64,000 nt of DNA from the NCBI GenBank assembly GCA_900103495.1, contig FMWZ01000005.1:124001-188000 (forward strand), given 5' to 3'. The stretch's first letter is position 1. Each line of letters starts with the position of its first letter. Below the pieces are notes generated by a model that saw only the letters and a list, made by a program, of their open reading frames with translations, was not told the origin of the DNA and searched no databases. Of this stretch, positions 1 to 10,384 are shown one piece after another. Both the position numbers and the translations under genes were made by a program. This DNA comes from Lachnospiraceae bacterium G11. GTDB lineage: Bacteria > Bacillota > Clostridia > Lachnospirales > Lachnospiraceae.

Positions 1-316
1 AACTGACACAGCATCTCCTCAGAAGAGAGGCGTGTGCACAGCTGTTAAGACAACGACTCCTAAGAAGCCTAACTCAGCTCTTAGAAAGATCGCCAGAGTA
101 CGTCTTTCCAACGGAATCGAAGTAACAAGCTACATTCCCGGTGAGGGCCACAACCTTCAGGAACACTCAGTTGTTCTTATCAGAGGCGGAAGAGTTAAAG
201 ATCTTCCCGGTACCAGATATCACATCATTCGTGGTACACTCGATACTGCAGGTGTTGCCAACAGAAAGCAGGCTCGTTCCAAGTACGGCGCTAAGAGACC
301 TAAAGCAGGTAAGTAA
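1..316 (+). CDS. rpsL: Ribosomal protein S12, 5' end cut by window edge
   Basis: This is the C-terminal part of 30S protein S12, which sits at the decoding centre of the small subunit. The reading frame enters from base 2 and is open from the window edge, so the true start lies outside. The visible part carries the typical [20 protein letters not shown] and [20 protein letters not shown] signatures and the basic C-terminus ending in AGK. The PKKPNSA loop is where streptomycin-resistance changes occur in this family. It leads the conserved rpsL-rpsG-fusA-tuf block. Confidence 0.98.
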   Translation, partial: TDTASPQKRGVCTAVKTTTPKKPNSALRKIARVRLSNGIEVTSYIPGEGHNLQEHSVVLIRGGRVKDLPGTRYHIIRGTLDTAGVANRKQARSKYGAKRPKAGK

Positions 317-339
317 TCGCTGCTTGGACAAGTAGGAAA

Positions 340-355
340 CCGGATTCGTATCCGG
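340..355 (+). other. Hairpin between rpsL and rpsG
   Basis: CCGGAT-TCGT-ATCCGG forms a perfect 6-bp stem with a 4-base loop about 25 bases after the rpsL stop. No T-run follows, so a terminator is unlikely. It may be a processing or stability element inside the 168-base gap before rpsG; function is not known. Confidence 0.4.
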
Positions 356-367
356 CCACAAATTTGA

Positions 368-955
<588 letters not shown>

Positions 956-970
956 TAGGAGGAGAATATC

Positions 971-3088
971 TTGGCTGGAAGAGAATATCCATTAGAGAGA
1001 ACCAGAAATATCGGTATTATGGCTCATATCGATGCAGGTAAGACTACAACGACAGAGCGTATTCTCTACTATACCGGTGTTAACTACAAGATCGGTGATA
1101 CTCACGAAGGTACTGCAACCATGGACTGGATGGAGCAGGAGAAAGAGAGAGGTATTACCATCACTTCAGCAGCTACAACCTGTCACTGGACTCTGCAGGA
1201 GCAGAACAAACCCAAGAAGGGTGCTCTTGAGCACAGAATCAACATCATCGACACCCCCGGTCACGTAGACTTTACCGTAGAGGTAGAGCGTTCACTTCGT
1301 GTACTTGACGGTGCTGTCGGCGTATTCTGCGCAAAGGGCGGTGTTGAGCCTCAGTCAGAGAACGTATGGCGTCAGGCTGATACATATAACGTACCCCGTA
1401 TGGCATTCATCAATAAGATGGATATCCTGGGTGCTAACTTCTATGCAGCTGTTGACCAGATTAAGACTCGTCTTGGAAAGAATGCTATCTGCATTCAGTT
1501 GCCTATCGGCAAGGAAGACGATTTCAAGGGAATTATCGATTTGTTCGAGATGAAAGCTTACATCTACAATGATGATAAGGGCGAGGACATCTCCATTGTT
1601 GATATCCCTGATGATATGAAGGATGAGGCTGAGTTATATCACACTGAGCTCGTTGAGAAAGTCTGCGAACTCGATGATGATTTAATGATGACTTATCTTG
1701 AAGGCGAGGAGCCCAGCATTGATGCTATGAAGGCTGCTCTTCGTAAAGGTACATGTGAGTGTACAGCAGTTCCCGTATGTTGCGGTACTGCATACAGAAA
1801 TAAAGGTGTTCAGAAGCTTCTTGATGCTGTTATCGAGTACATGCCTTCACCTGTAGACATCCCTGCTATCAAGGGTACAGATATGGAAGGTAACGAGATC
1901 GAGAGACATTCATCTGATGATGAGCCTTTCGCAGCTCTTGCATTCAAGATTATGACTGACCCCTTCGTAGGAAAGCTTGCTTACTTCCGTGTTTACTCCG
2001 GAACAATGAACTCAGGTTCCTACGTATACAACTCCACAAAGGATAAGAAGGAGCGTGTAGGTCGTATCCTTCAGATGCACGCTAACAAGAGAGCTGAGCT
2101 TGATAAGGTTTACTCCGGCGATATCGCTGCTGCAGTAGGATTCAAGTTCACATCTACAGGTGATACAATCTGTGATGAGCAGCATCCCGTAATCCTTGAG
2201 TCTATGGAGTTCCCTGAACCCGTTATCGAGCTCGCTATCGAGCCCAAGACTAAGGCAGGTCAGGATAAGATGGGTGAAGCCCTTGCTAAACTTGCAGAGG
2301 AAGATCCCACATTCCGTGCACACACCAACACTGAGACAGGTCAGACAATCATCGCAGGTATGGGTGAGCTTCACCTTGAGATCATTGTTGACAGACTTCT
2401 TAGAGAGTTCAAGGTTGAGGCTAACGTAGGTGCTCCTCAGGTTGCATACAAGGAAGCTATCACAAAGGCTGTAGACATCGACTCCAAGTATGCTAAGCAG
2501 TCCGGTGGTCGTGGTCAGTACGGTCATTGTAAAGTTAAATTCGAGCCCATGGACGTTAACGGCGAAGAGACATTCAAGTTCGAGTCCACCGTTGTCGGCG
2601 GTGCTATTCCTAAGGAATACATTCCTGCTGTCGGCGAAGGTATCGAGGAGGCTACTAAGGCCGGTATCCTTGGCGGATTCCCTGTTGTTGGTGTTTACGC
2701 TAACGTTTATGACGGATCTTACCATGAGGTCGACTCCTCCGAGATGGCATTCCACATTGCCGGTTCCCTTGCATTCAAGGAAGCTATGCAGAAGGGTGCA
2801 CCTGTTCTCATGGAGCCTATCATGAAGGTAGAAGTAACCATGCCCGAGGAATACATGGGCGACGTTATCGGTGATATCACCGCTCGTCGTGGAAGCATCG
2901 ATGGTATGGATGATATCGGCGGCGGAAAGATTGTTCGTGCTTTCGTTCCCCTTGCTGAGATGTTCGGTTATTCAACAGACCTTCGTTCAAGAACTCAGGG
3001 ACGTGGTAACTATTCAATGTTCTTCGAGAGATATGAGCAGGTACCTAAGAACGTTCAGGAGAAGGTTCTTTCTGATAAGAAGGCTTGA
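971..3088 (+). CDS. fusA: Elongation factor G
   Basis: GTPase that drives tRNA-mRNA translocation and, with RRF, ribosome recycling. The 705-residue protein starts at a TTG (971) after an AGGAGGAG site and reads [21 protein letters not shown]. Visible motifs are the G1 loop AHIDAGKTT (residues 18-26), the switch [10 protein letters not shown], and NKMD. Domains II-V follow, including the GRGQYGH region of domain IV. Length and order match canonical EF-G rather than the EF-G2 or tetracycline-protection paralogues. Confidence 0.98.
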   Translation: MAGREYPLERTRNIGIMAHIDAGKTTTTERILYYTGVNYKIGDTHEGTATMDWMEQEKERGITITSAATTCHWTLQEQNKPKKGALEHRINIIDTPGHVDFTVEVERSLRVLDGAVGVFCAKGGVEPQSENVWRQADTYNVPRMAFINKMDILGANFYAAVDQIKTRLGKNAICIQLPIGKEDDFKGIIDLFEMKAYIYNDDKGEDISIVDIPDDMKDEAELYHTELVEKVCELDDDLMMTYLEGEEPSIDAMKAALRKGTCECTAVPVCCGTAYRNKGVQKLLDAVIEYMPSPVDIPAIKGTDMEGNEIERHSSDDEPFAALAFKIMTDPFVGKLAYFRVYSGTMNSGSYVYNSTKDKKERVGRILQMHANKRAELDKVYSGDIAAAVGFKFTSTGDTICDEQHPVILESMEFPEPVIELAIEPKTKAGQDKMGEALAKLAEEDPTFRAHTNTETGQTIIAGMGELHLEIIVDRLLREFKVEANVGAPQVAYKEAITKAVDIDSKYAKQSGGRGQYGHCKVKFEPMDVNGEETFKFESTVVGGAIPKEYIPAVGEGIEEATKAGILGGFPVVGVYANVYDGSYHEVDSSEMAFHIAGSLAFKEAMQKGAPVLMEPIMKVEVTMPEEYMGDVIGDITARRGSIDGMDDIGGGKIVRAFVPLAEMFGYSTDLRSRTQGRGNYSMFFERYEQVPKNVQEKVLSDKKA

Positions 3089-3103
3089 TTACTGAAATAA
3101 TGC

Positions 3104-3132
3104 TTGAAAAACGGGCAATTATTTAATATAAT
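3104..3132 (+). promoter_or_regulatory. Promoter for tuf
   Basis: TTGAAA (3104-3109) and TATAAT (3127-3132) are separated by exactly 17 bases in the 110-base fusA-tuf gap. Transcription would begin near 3139, leaving an A/T-rich leader of about 60 bases before tuf. This implies that tuf can be expressed separately from fusA. Confidence 0.8.
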
Positions 3133-3198
3133 CATTTATAACCGAGTGAAAATTTTTAAATTGAAATTTTTTCATAAAACCTAGGAGGATTATTTAAA

Positions 3199-4386
3199 AT
3201 GGCAAAAGCTAAGTTTGAAAGATCTAAAGCCCATTGTAACATTGGTACCATCGGCCACGTTGACCATGGTAAAACAACTCTTACAGCAGCTATCACAAAG
3301 GTTCTTGCTGAGAGAGTTCCCGGTAATGAGAAAGTAGATTTCGAGAATATCGATAAAGCTCCCGAAGAGAGAGAGCGTGGTATCACAATTTCTACAGCAC
3401 ACGTTGAGTACCAGACAGAGAAGAGACACTATGCACACGTTGACTGCCCCGGCCATGCTGACTACGTTAAGAACATGATCACCGGTGCTGCACAGATGGA
3501 TGGTGCTATCCTCGTTGTTGCTGCTACTGACGGTGTTATGGCTCAGACAAAAGAGCACATCCTTCTTTCTCGTCAGGTAGGTGTTCCTTACATCGTTGTA
3601 TTCATGAACAAGTGTGATATGGTTGACGATGAAGAGCTCCTTGACCTCGTTGAGATGGAGATCACAGAGCAGCTTGAGGAGTATGACTTCAAAGGTTGTC
3701 CTATCATCAGAGGTTCAGCTCTTAAGGCTCTTGAGGATCCCAACGGTGAGTGGGGCGACAAGATCATGGAACTCATGAACACTGTTGACACATATATCCC
3801 CGATCCTGTACGTGCTACAGATCAGCCTTTCCTTATGCCTGTTGAGGACGTATTCACAATCACAGGTCGTGGTACTGTTGCAACTGGTAGGGTTGAGCGT
3901 GGTACAATCAAGCTCAACGAGGAAGTTGAAATCGTTGGTATCAAGGAAGAGATCAAGAAGACAGTTGTTACCGGTATCGAGATGTTCAGAAAGCTTCTTG
4001 ATTACGGTGAAGCTGGTGATAACATTGGTGCACTTCTTCGTGGTATCGCTAGAACTGAGATCGAAAGAGGTCAGGTTCTTGTTAAGCCCGGTTCAGTAAA
4101 GTGCCACACAAAGTTCACAGCTCAGGTTTACGTTCTTACTAAGGACGAGGGTGGACGTCACACACCTTTCTTCAACAACTATCGTCCTCAGTTCTACTTC
4201 AGAACAACTGACGTTACAGGTGTATGTAACCTTCCCGCTGGCACAGAGATGTGCATGCCTGGTGATAACGTAGAGATGACAATCGAGCTCATCCATCCTA
4301 TCGCTATGGAGCAGGGTCTTACATTCGCTATCCGTGAAGGTGGTAGAACAGTAGGTTCAGGAAGAGTTGCTACAATCATCGAGTAA
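3199..4386 (+). CDS. tuf: Elongation factor Tu
   Basis: GTPase that delivers aminoacyl-tRNA to the ribosomal A site; 395 residues, the standard length. The start ATG follows an AGGAGGAT site. Motifs: GHVDHGKTT (19-27), DCPGHADY (switch II), NKCD (guanine specificity) and GSALKAL. Domains 2 and 3 are complete and end with [15 protein letters not shown]. It has its own promoter upstream and a strong terminator downstream, and closes the rpsL-rpsG-fusA-tuf block. Confidence 0.99.
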   Translation: MAKAKFERSKAHCNIGTIGHVDHGKTTLTAAITKVLAERVPGNEKVDFENIDKAPEERERGITISTAHVEYQTEKRHYAHVDCPGHADYVKNMITGAAQMDGAILVVAATDGVMAQTKEHILLSRQVGVPYIVVFMNKCDMVDDEELLDLVEMEITEQLEEYDFKGCPIIRGSALKALEDPNGEWGDKIMELMNTVDTYIPDPVRATDQPFLMPVEDVFTITGRGTVATGRVERGTIKLNEEVEIVGIKEEIKKTVVTGIEMFRKLLDYGEAGDNIGALLRGIARTEIERGQVLVKPGSVKCHTKFTAQVYVLTKDEGGRHTPFFNNYRPQFYFRTTDVTGVCNLPAGTEMCMPGDNVEMTIELIHPIAMEQGLTFAIREGGRTVGSGRVATIIE

Positions 4387-4420
4387 TTTAGAGCGAACAG
4401 CCCAACCCAATATGTAATTA

Positions 4421-4451
4421 AACTCCCGAGGAACACCTCGGGAGTTTTTTT
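4421..4451 (+). terminator. Intrinsic terminator after tuf
   Basis: AACTCCCGAG-GAACAC-CTCGGGAGTT is a near-perfect stem followed immediately by a run of seven T, about 35 bases after the tuf stop. It ends the first translation block before the accessory genes. Confidence 0.93.
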
Positions 4452-4471
4452 ATATTTTCTTTATAATCCCT

Positions 4472-4502
4472 TTGCGATTATTTTAAGTTCCCCCCGTATA
4501 CT
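4472..4502 (+). promoter_or_regulatory. Likely promoter for the ABC/two-component operon
   Basis: TTGCGA (4472-4477) and TATACT (4497-4502) lie 19 bases apart, 32 bases before the ABC ATPase start. The -10 is good, while the spacing is longer than ideal, so activation by the linked response regulator is possible. Confidence 0.5.
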
Positions 4503-4533
4503 ACCAAGTAGAAACGGAGGGAATTTAAATTTT

Positions 4534-5433
4534 ATGAAAGACTTTTTATTAGAGACAAATGTACTTACCAAAAAGTACGGGGGAAAAGCAGTAGTTGATC
4601 ATGTAAACCTTCACATTAAGAAGGGTGAGATATATGGACTGATTGGTCCCAACGGAGCCGGCAAAACTACAATTATGAAAATGATAGCGGGTTTTGCAAG
4701 TCCTACCGAAGGGGAGATTAAGCTTTTTTCCGATAAGGACAGAGAAAGAAGAATCGGCGCACTGATTGAGGCACCCGGAGTCATCGGAAACTTAAATGCT
4801 TTCGATAACATGAAGCTTAAAGCTTTGGCTATGGGCGTATACGATAAGCAGTCGATTCTTGACATCCTTAACATTGTAGGCCTTGAGAATGACAAGAGGA
4901 AAAAAACCAAGAACTACTCCCTTGGAATGAAGCAAAGACTTGGAATCGGCCTTGCACTTATAGGTCATCCTGATTTCCTTATCCTTGATGAGCCCATAAA
5001 CGGACTTGACCCTCAGGGAATAACCGAAGTCAGAGAACTTATTATAAAGCTCAGTACGGAACGTGGTATGACAATCCTGATTTCAAGCCACATTTTGGAG
5101 GAGTTAAGCAAGGTTGCCAATGTATTCGGTATCATAAACCACGGCAAGCTGATTAAGGAACTCACCGAAGAGAAGCTTAAGGCCGAATGCGAGGAAAAGA
5201 TAGAAATAATCACAGAAAATACCGACCTTGCATCCTCAATTCTTGAAGAGAATGACATTAAGGACTTCGAGGTTGTTGAAGCAGACAAGATTCATCTTTG
5301 CGGCAACCGGTCCAAGGTGCCTGCCATAAACAGAATGCTTGTACAGCACGGCGTGGACATTAACGGTATCCACGTAATCGGTTCTTCACTGGAGAACTAC
5401 TATCTTTCTTGCATTGGGAACGGAGGAAATTAG
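4534..5433 (+). CDS. ABC transporter ATPase, BcrA/lantibiotic-immunity type
   Basis: Cytoplasmic ATPase of an ABC-2 type exporter, 299 residues. It contains Walker A GPNGAGKTT, the signature YSLGMKQRLGI, Walker B FLILDEP and the switch SSHILEEL. The C-terminal extension of about 80 residues is typical of bacitracin and lantibiotic self-protection ATPases (BcrA, NisF). The next gene is the membrane partner, followed by a histidine kinase and response regulator, the usual setting for antimicrobial-peptide sensing and efflux. The substrate cannot be told from sequence; a housekeeping or unrelated peptide substrate is possible. Confidence 0.85.
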   Translation: MKDFLLETNVLTKKYGGKAVVDHVNLHIKKGEIYGLIGPNGAGKTTIMKMIAGFASPTEGEIKLFSDKDRERRIGALIEAPGVIGNLNAFDNMKLKALAMGVYDKQSILDILNIVGLENDKRKKTKNYSLGMKQRLGIGLALIGHPDFLILDEPINGLDPQGITEVRELIIKLSTERGMTILISSHILEELSKVANVFGIINHGKLIKELTEEKLKAECEEKIEIITENTDLASSILEENDIKDFEVVEADKIHLCGNRSKVPAINRMLVQHGVDINGIHVIGSSLENYYLSCIGNGGN

Positions 5434-5435
5434 AA

Positions 5436-6302
5436 ATGCTTAATCTTATCAGAATGAATTTATATAGATTTTTCAGGGAAAAAGGATATATCGCCTTCAT
5501 CATCACACTGCTCTGTGCCACACTTATTTCAGCTATTGCCATAGAAATCACAGCAGAGTCAGGTATTGAAATAGTGGAGTCGGTGGATGAGAATGGTCAA
5601 AAAGTATATAACATGGAAGTGGGTGATGAAAACTCTGATATTATGCTTAGCGCATCGGCGAAAGAGAACACTTCCATGGCAGAAATTTTCGTGGAGATGC
5701 TGGGAAGCGGTGTCATCATAATGATTTCAGGTATCTTCGCTATTATATACAGTGATACAGAGAGAAGATACGGATTTGTAAAGAACCTCACTGTAAGAAA
5801 AAAGGAGAGAGTTGCGGTTTTTGCAGCAAAAGCAGTACCTGTATTCGTGTTCACCTGCTATACCATGGTGGCTGTACTCGGAGGAATATATCTGGGAAGC
5901 TGCTTTACCTACCCTATTCCTTTCGGAAACGTAAGCCGGTTCTTCTCATACTCTGTGGTTCAGCTCTTTGTAGCGACAGCCTTTGGAATCTTCTCCCTGG
6001 CCCTTTATGAACTTATCAGAAAAGAGGTTGTGGCTGTAATCATCGTAATCTTTACATCCTTAGGTCTGGTTTCAAAGATTGTACAGCTTTTGGAGATGGG
6101 TCTTGTCAAGGTTGGCATCTGCACAGAAGCATTCGTTGAAAAATATGAGATTACTCAGCACTTATTAGCAAACAGGTCAGCCATGATTAATCTTAATGAT
6201 GTTTCAGCAGGAAAACCCTGTGCGCTCATCATTGCAGCCATTGGCATCGTGATTTATCTTGCAGCAGGAATGATTTTGTATCGCAAAAAAGATGTAGTAT
6301 AA
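5436..6302 (+). CDS. ABC-2 family permease, antibiotic-export type
   Basis: Membrane partner of the preceding ATPase, 288 residues. The start at 5436 is chosen because a GGAGG site lies just upstream, straddling the end of the ATPase gene, and the protein then begins MLNLIRMNLYRFFREKG, typical of this family. About six hydrophobic segments are visible: one near residues 18-38, then a hydrophilic extracytoplasmic stretch rich in acidic residues (40-85), then a cluster from 90 onward, with the last near the C-terminus before YRKKDVV. This resembles the BcrB/LanE/G permeases. Confidence 0.8.
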   Translation: MLNLIRMNLYRFFREKGYIAFIITLLCATLISAIAIEITAESGIEIVESVDENGQKVYNMEVGDENSDIMLSASAKENTSMAEIFVEMLGSGVIIMISGIFAIIYSDTERRYGFVKNLTVRKKERVAVFAAKAVPVFVFTCYTMVAVLGGIYLGSCFTYPIPFGNVSRFFSYSVVQLFVATAFGIFSLALYELIRKEVVAVIIVIFTSLGLVSKIVQLLEMGLVKVGICTEAFVEKYEITQHLLANRSAMINLNDVSAGKPCALIIAAIGIVIYLAAGMILYRKKDVV

Positions 6303-6309
6303 TTATCAC

Positions 6310-7218
6310 ATGACTAATATAATTATCCTGGCTTTGGCCGGACTTTGTCTGGTATTGATTTTCACAATTGTAATGTACAGGCGACAGATTAACTCAATCT
6401 GTCGCCAGCTTCGCGTTCATAGGAGTGAAGAGTCGGGAACCGATATCTGGCTTGATTATATTCAGGGTCCCTTTGGTAAGCTTCAGAGGGAACTGAATGA
6501 ATTCATAAGGGAGAAAAGGCAGGAGAAGGCAGCCTACACCGCCAAAGAAAACGCATGGAAACAGATGATTGCCAATGTCTCCCATGATATAAGAACTCCC
6601 ATAACCTCCATATCGGGATACTTCCAGCTTCTAAACGAAACCGAGGATCCTGAGAAGAGGGCAGAGTATGTACGAATCATCAGGGGAAGACTGGATGAGT
6701 TTACCGCAATGCTTGAGGAATTCTTTGTTTATTCCGCATCAACAAGCGATGACAGAAAGCCTTCCATAGAAAGCTGCAACATTTCAAGGTGCGTAACCGA
6801 GTCTCTGTTTCTCTATTACGACGACATTGAAAAGAAGCTTGGCTCCGTAAAGCTGGATTTCCCGGAAAAAGACGTAATCGCCTATGCGGAAGAGGCCACC
6901 TTAAAGCGAGTATTTCAGAATATCATTAAGAATGCTCTTACCCACGGAAGCGGTGACTTTAGAGTAAGACTTGCGGCTTTTCCTGAGAAGGTAACCATTA
7001 TTTTTGAGAATAAGACGGAGGAGAAGCTCCCGGAGAATCCTAACGATGTATTCGAGAGAACCTACAGAGCCGACCCCGCAAGAAGTACCAAGGGTACAGG
7101 CCTTGGCCTTTGTATTGCCAAGGAGTTTACGGAGAAGATGGGGGGCAGCATAAATGCCCTATGCATTGGGGACGACACATTCAGAATCACAATTGTACTT
7201 AAAGCATCAAAGATATAG
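6310..7218 (+). CDS. Sensor histidine kinase, single-TM, peptide-sensing type
   Basis: 302-residue kinase with one N-terminal membrane helix (about residues 4-22) and almost no extracellular domain. The H-box is NVSHDIRTPITS with phospho-acceptor His92; the ATPase part has an N-box (NIIKNALTHGSG) and a G-box (STKGTGLGLCIAKE). The short membrane anchor with no sensor domain suggests that the signal comes through the neighbouring transporter, as in Bce- and Cpr-like systems; that is inference. It starts 8 bases after the permease stop and is followed 17 bases later by its response regulator. Confidence 0.88.
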   Translation: MTNIIILALAGLCLVLIFTIVMYRRQINSICRQLRVHRSEESGTDIWLDYIQGPFGKLQRELNEFIREKRQEKAAYTAKENAWKQMIANVSHDIRTPITSISGYFQLLNETEDPEKRAEYVRIIRGRLDEFTAMLEEFFVYSASTSDDRKPSIESCNISRCVTESLFLYYDDIEKKLGSVKLDFPEKDVIAYAEEATLKRVFQNIIKNALTHGSGDFRVRLAAFPEKVTIIFENKTEEKLPENPNDVFERTYRADPARSTKGTGLGLCIAKEFTEKMGGSINALCIGDDTFRITIVLKASKI

Positions 7219-7234
7219 AGAGGGAAAATAATAA

Positions 7235-7927
7235 ATGGCTAAGGGAAATATACTTATTATCGAAGACAATGATGAGATTAACAGTCTTTTACAGGAAATT
7301 CTTGGGGGCGCAGGCTACCAGGTAAAGGCAGCATACTCAGGCCCTGAGGGTTTCCTTTACTTCGGACAGGAGGACTATGACTTAATCCTTTTGGATTTAA
7401 TGCTTCCCGGAATGCCCGGGGAACAGATTCTCGCCAAAATAAGGGAGAAGTCCAATGTGCCCGTCATCGTTATTTCTGCCAAGACCGATATAGACGGCAA
7501 GGTTAACCTTCTTGGAAACGGCGCCGACGACTATATCACAAAGCCCTTTGATGTAAGGGAGGTTCTGGCAAGAATCGAGCTGCAGCTTAAGAAGAGCTCA
7601 GGCGGAAGCGTTGCCAAGGCGGATGATGAGGTCCTCGTATTTGAGGACTTGAAGTTTGATCCTTCAAACAAAACCCTTTATGCGGGAGACACTCCCATAT
7701 CTCTCACCAAACATGAGTACAATCTTATCGGACTTCTTATTAAATACCCTGAGAAGATTTATTCAAAGCAGGAGCTTTTCGAGCTTGCCTGGGACGAGTA
7801 CTACATCGGTGAGGACAAGACCATCAACGTCCACATCAGCAATATCAGAAAGAAACTTTTCGAGGCCACAGGCAAGGAATATATCGATACTGTCTGGGGA
7901 ATCGGAGTCAGACTTAAGAAACAGTAG
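7235..7927 (+). CDS. OmpR-family response regulator
   Basis: 230 residues: an N-terminal receiver domain (acidic pocket E10/D11, phosphorylation site Asp54 in LILLDLMLPG, Lys in ITKPFD) and a C-terminal winged helix ending NVHISNIRKKL...YIDTVWGIGVRLKK. It is the partner of the upstream kinase and most likely controls the ABC operon it sits in. The next gene has its own promoter, so this is probably the operon end, though no hairpin terminator is seen. Confidence 0.92.
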   Translation: MAKGNILIIEDNDEINSLLQEILGGAGYQVKAAYSGPEGFLYFGQEDYDLILLDLMLPGMPGEQILAKIREKSNVPVIVISAKTDIDGKVNLLGNGADDYITKPFDVREVLARIELQLKKSSGGSVAKADDEVLVFEDLKFDPSNKTLYAGDTPISLTKHEYNLIGLLIKYPEKIYSKQELFELAWDEYYIGEDKTINVHISNIRKKLFEATGKEYIDTVWGIGVRLKKQ

Positions 7928-7953
7928 TAATACTGTATCCTATGCCCAAGTTG

Positions 7954-7962
7954 TGTTATAAT
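7954..7962 (+). promoter_or_regulatory. Extended -10 promoter overlapping the first ATG of the hydrolase gene
   Basis: TGTTATAAT is a perfect extended -10 element (TGnTATAAT) with no convincing -35. Its last bases overlap an ATG at 7961. Transcription would start near 7969-7970, at the second in-frame ATG (7970), so the message may be leaderless. Confidence 0.65.
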
Positions 7963-7969
7963 GGGAAAC

Positions 7970-8755
7970 ATGGAAATTCGGATAGACGATCTAAACATCA
8001 ATTACAAAATAACGGGTGAAGGTGAGAAGACCTTTGTTATCCTTCAGGGCTGGGGAACGGACTGTAACATTTATGATTCTGTAACCCGCACTGTACTTGG
8101 AATGGAAGGCTCACCCTATAAGGTGGTTCAGTTTGATTTCCCCGGTTTCGGTGGAAGCGACGAGCCTAAGACCCCGTGGGATGTGGACGGCTATACGGAT
8201 TTTTTTGTTGCCTTCATGAAGGCTATTAATGTTAAAAACGCAGTCCTCTACGGTCACTCCTTTGGAGGCAGGGTTATCATCAAACTTTTCGGAAGAGATA
8301 ATTTGCCCTTCGAAATAGAAAGAGTTATCCTAAACGATGCTGCGGGAATTATGCCTAAGCGCTCTCCCAAGCAGCTAAGAAAGATAAGAAGATATAAGAT
8401 TCTAAAGACTATCCTTCTTTCCAAACCCATACATGCTCTTTTCCCGGATATGATTGATTACTGGAAGGGGCAGCAGGGCTCAGCGGATTACCGCGCCGCT
8501 TCACCCATGATGAAGCAGGTCCTTGTGAAGGCGGTTAATGAGGATCTGACAGAAGGACTTTCAAAGATTAACAAGGATACCCTTTTAATCTGGGGCGACA
8601 AGGATACCGCAACTCCCATAGGGGATGCCCACATTATGGAGGAGAAGATTCCGGGTGCCGGCCTTGCAGTAATCGAGGGCACCGGACACTACAGCTTCCT
8701 TGAGAACGCGCCCCTTTTTAATTCAATACTGACTACATACCTTAAGAATTGCTGA
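7970..8755 (+). CDS. Alpha/beta hydrolase in cell-wall cassette
   Basis: 261-residue alpha/beta-hydrolase fold protein. Nucleophile Ser97 sits in YGHSFGGR; the acid is probably Asp in LIWGDKD and the base His in EGTGHYSF; the oxyanion region is LQGWGTD. I prefer the ATG at 7970 because the ATG at 7961 lies inside the -10 box. No Shine-Dalgarno is present. The gene is followed 4 bases later by a Mur-ligase-like gene and then by a D-Ala-D-Ala ligase, suggesting a role in peptidoglycan metabolism or recycling. The substrate is unknown; an esterase, lipase or peptidase would all fit. Confidence 0.8.
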   Translation: MEIRIDDLNINYKITGEGEKTFVILQGWGTDCNIYDSVTRTVLGMEGSPYKVVQFDFPGFGGSDEPKTPWDVDGYTDFFVAFMKAINVKNAVLYGHSFGGRVIIKLFGRDNLPFEIERVILNDAAGIMPKRSPKQLRKIRRYKILKTILLSKPIHALFPDMIDYWKGQQGSADYRAASPMMKQVLVKAVNEDLTEGLSKINKDTLLIWGDKDTATPIGDAHIMEEKIPGAGLAVIEGTGHYSFLENAPLFNSILTTYLKNC

Positions 8756-8759
8756 TAAG

Positions 8760-10370
8760 ATGAATTCAATCGTAAACATACTATTAATTATATATGCCGT
8801 GTTCTTCGTGATGGTGGCCCTTACAGCCATGTATCTGGGATTCAGATACAACCTTCACATGTTCCAGCTTAACGGTTACAAGAACCTTGAGCACATTAAA
8901 CGCATGGCCCCGGGAATCGGGAGACAGTGGCTTTTGCTTCTGATGATTCCTCTTGGAGCCCTTCGCATCTTTATGTTTGTCCCCGGACTTGAGATTATTA
9001 TTCTCATTTTCCTTGGACTTACTATTATGCAGTACAACTTCTGGCGTAAGCACAATACGAAGAAGAAGCTGGTTTTCACAGCAAGAGTAAAGAGGCTGGT
9101 GGTGGTTAACATAATATTAACCGCAGCACTGATTGCACTGCCTTGCATCTTTGTGGACTTTCAGTTTCTCTATCCAATGCTTGTGCTTTTCACGGGCCTT
9201 CAGATTATAATGCCTGTGATTACCAACATCGTAAACAAGCCCATGGAGTGGTGCGTGAACCGCTATTATATTAACGATGCCAAGCACCGCCTTAAATCCG
9301 TGCCGGGGCTTAAGGTCATCGGCATCACAGGAAGCTTTGGTAAAACCAGCGTAAAGTTCTACTTACAAACTCTCCTTAAGGATTACTTCAATGTTTTGGT
9401 TACTCCCGAGAGTTATAACACTCCCATGGGAATTGTCAAAACCATCCGCTCCTCCCTTAAACCAACCCACGAAATATTCGTATGTGAGATGGGTGCAAGA
9501 CATGTGGGAGATATTAAGGAAGATACGGACATTGTTAAGCCGGACCACGCAATTATTACATCCATAGGTCCTCAGCATCTGGAAACCTTTTATACAATCG
9601 AGAATATAATGAAGACCAAGTTCGAGCTGGCGGATGCACTGTCTTCCGATGGACTTCTTTTCTTAAACGGTGACAACGAATATATCAGGAAGCAGTCAGA
9701 AGGGTACAAAAACAGAATCTTCTACTGTTCGAATCCTGAAGAACTGGCAAAATGCTCTGAACCCGGCGGCTATTATGCGTCGGATATAAAGGTTTCTTCC
9801 ATGGGAAGTGAATTTACGGTTCATGCCCCTAACGGAGAATCGGAGAGATTCACCACGAGACTTCTTGGATCTCAGAACGTGGTTAATATTGTGGGTGCCA
9901 TTGCCTGTGCCAACACACTGGGAATCGAGCTTAAGAAATTAATAGTTCCCGTAAGGCGAATTCAAAGCGTTGAGCATCGAATGCAGATAAAGGAAAACGG
10001 CAACGTCTCCATTATCGATGATGCCTACAACTCCAACCCCGTTGGCTCGAAGATGGCGGTGGAGACCTTAAGAGATTTTGACGGATTAAGAATTCTTGTA
10101 ACTCCCGGTATGGTAGAATTGGGAGATAAAGAGAAGGAATATAACTATAAGTTTGGCACCTACGCCGCGGCATGCTGCGACTATATCTTCTTAATAGGAA
10201 GGGAGCACTCCGCACCCATAAGGGAGGGCGTCCTTTCTGAGGGATTTCCGGAGGATAAGTGTATCACCTTCGACAAACTTGAGGAAGCAATGAAAATGGC
10301 GTACTCCATTAAGGACTCTCGCCGTAAATATATATTATTGGAGAATGATTTACCCGATAATTATCGATAA
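8760..10370 (+). CDS. Membrane-anchored Mur ligase (MurF-like)
   Basis: 536 residues. The N-terminal 160 residues form about five hydrophobic helices (near 5-27, 54-73, 75-94, 112-130 and 133-155) in place of the MurF substrate-binding domain. The Mur ligase catalytic core follows: P-loop GITGSFGKTS (188-197, with Phe where MurF has Asn), EMGARHVGDI, Lys287 in TKFELADAL at the position of the carbamylated lysine, then DDAYNSNP of the C-terminal domain. It ends in ENDLPDNYR. MurF adds D-Ala-D-Ala to UDP-MurNAc-tripeptide; without that domain the acceptor may differ and could be membrane-linked, which is speculation. The Ddl gene is immediately downstream. Confidence 0.8.
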   Translation: MNSIVNILLIIYAVFFVMVALTAMYLGFRYNLHMFQLNGYKNLEHIKRMAPGIGRQWLLLLMIPLGALRIFMFVPGLEIIILIFLGLTIMQYNFWRKHNTKKKLVFTARVKRLVVVNIILTAALIALPCIFVDFQFLYPMLVLFTGLQIIMPVITNIVNKPMEWCVNRYYINDAKHRLKSVPGLKVIGITGSFGKTSVKFYLQTLLKDYFNVLVTPESYNTPMGIVKTIRSSLKPTHEIFVCEMGARHVGDIKEDTDIVKPDHAIITSIGPQHLETFYTIENIMKTKFELADALSSDGLLFLNGDNEYIRKQSEGYKNRIFYCSNPEELAKCSEPGGYYASDIKVSSMGSEFTVHAPNGESERFTTRLLGSQNVVNIVGAIACANTLGIELKKLIVPVRRIQSVEHRMQIKENGNVSIIDDAYNSNPVGSKMAVETLRDFDGLRILVTPGMVELGDKEKEYNYKFGTYAAACCDYIFLIGREHSAPIREGVLSEGFPEDKCITFDKLEEAMKMAYSIKDSRRKYILLENDLPDNYR

Positions 10371-10384
10371 GGATGGTAAGGAAT

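Noticed and set aside
2012-2755. 247-codon frame on the minus strand within fusA
   Set aside because: It is antisense to a highly conserved gene; codon bias of fusA explains the open frame.
10012-10215. Short frames antisense to the Mur ligase and other genes
   Set aside because: They lack ribosome sites and homology and follow the codon periodicity of the sense gene.
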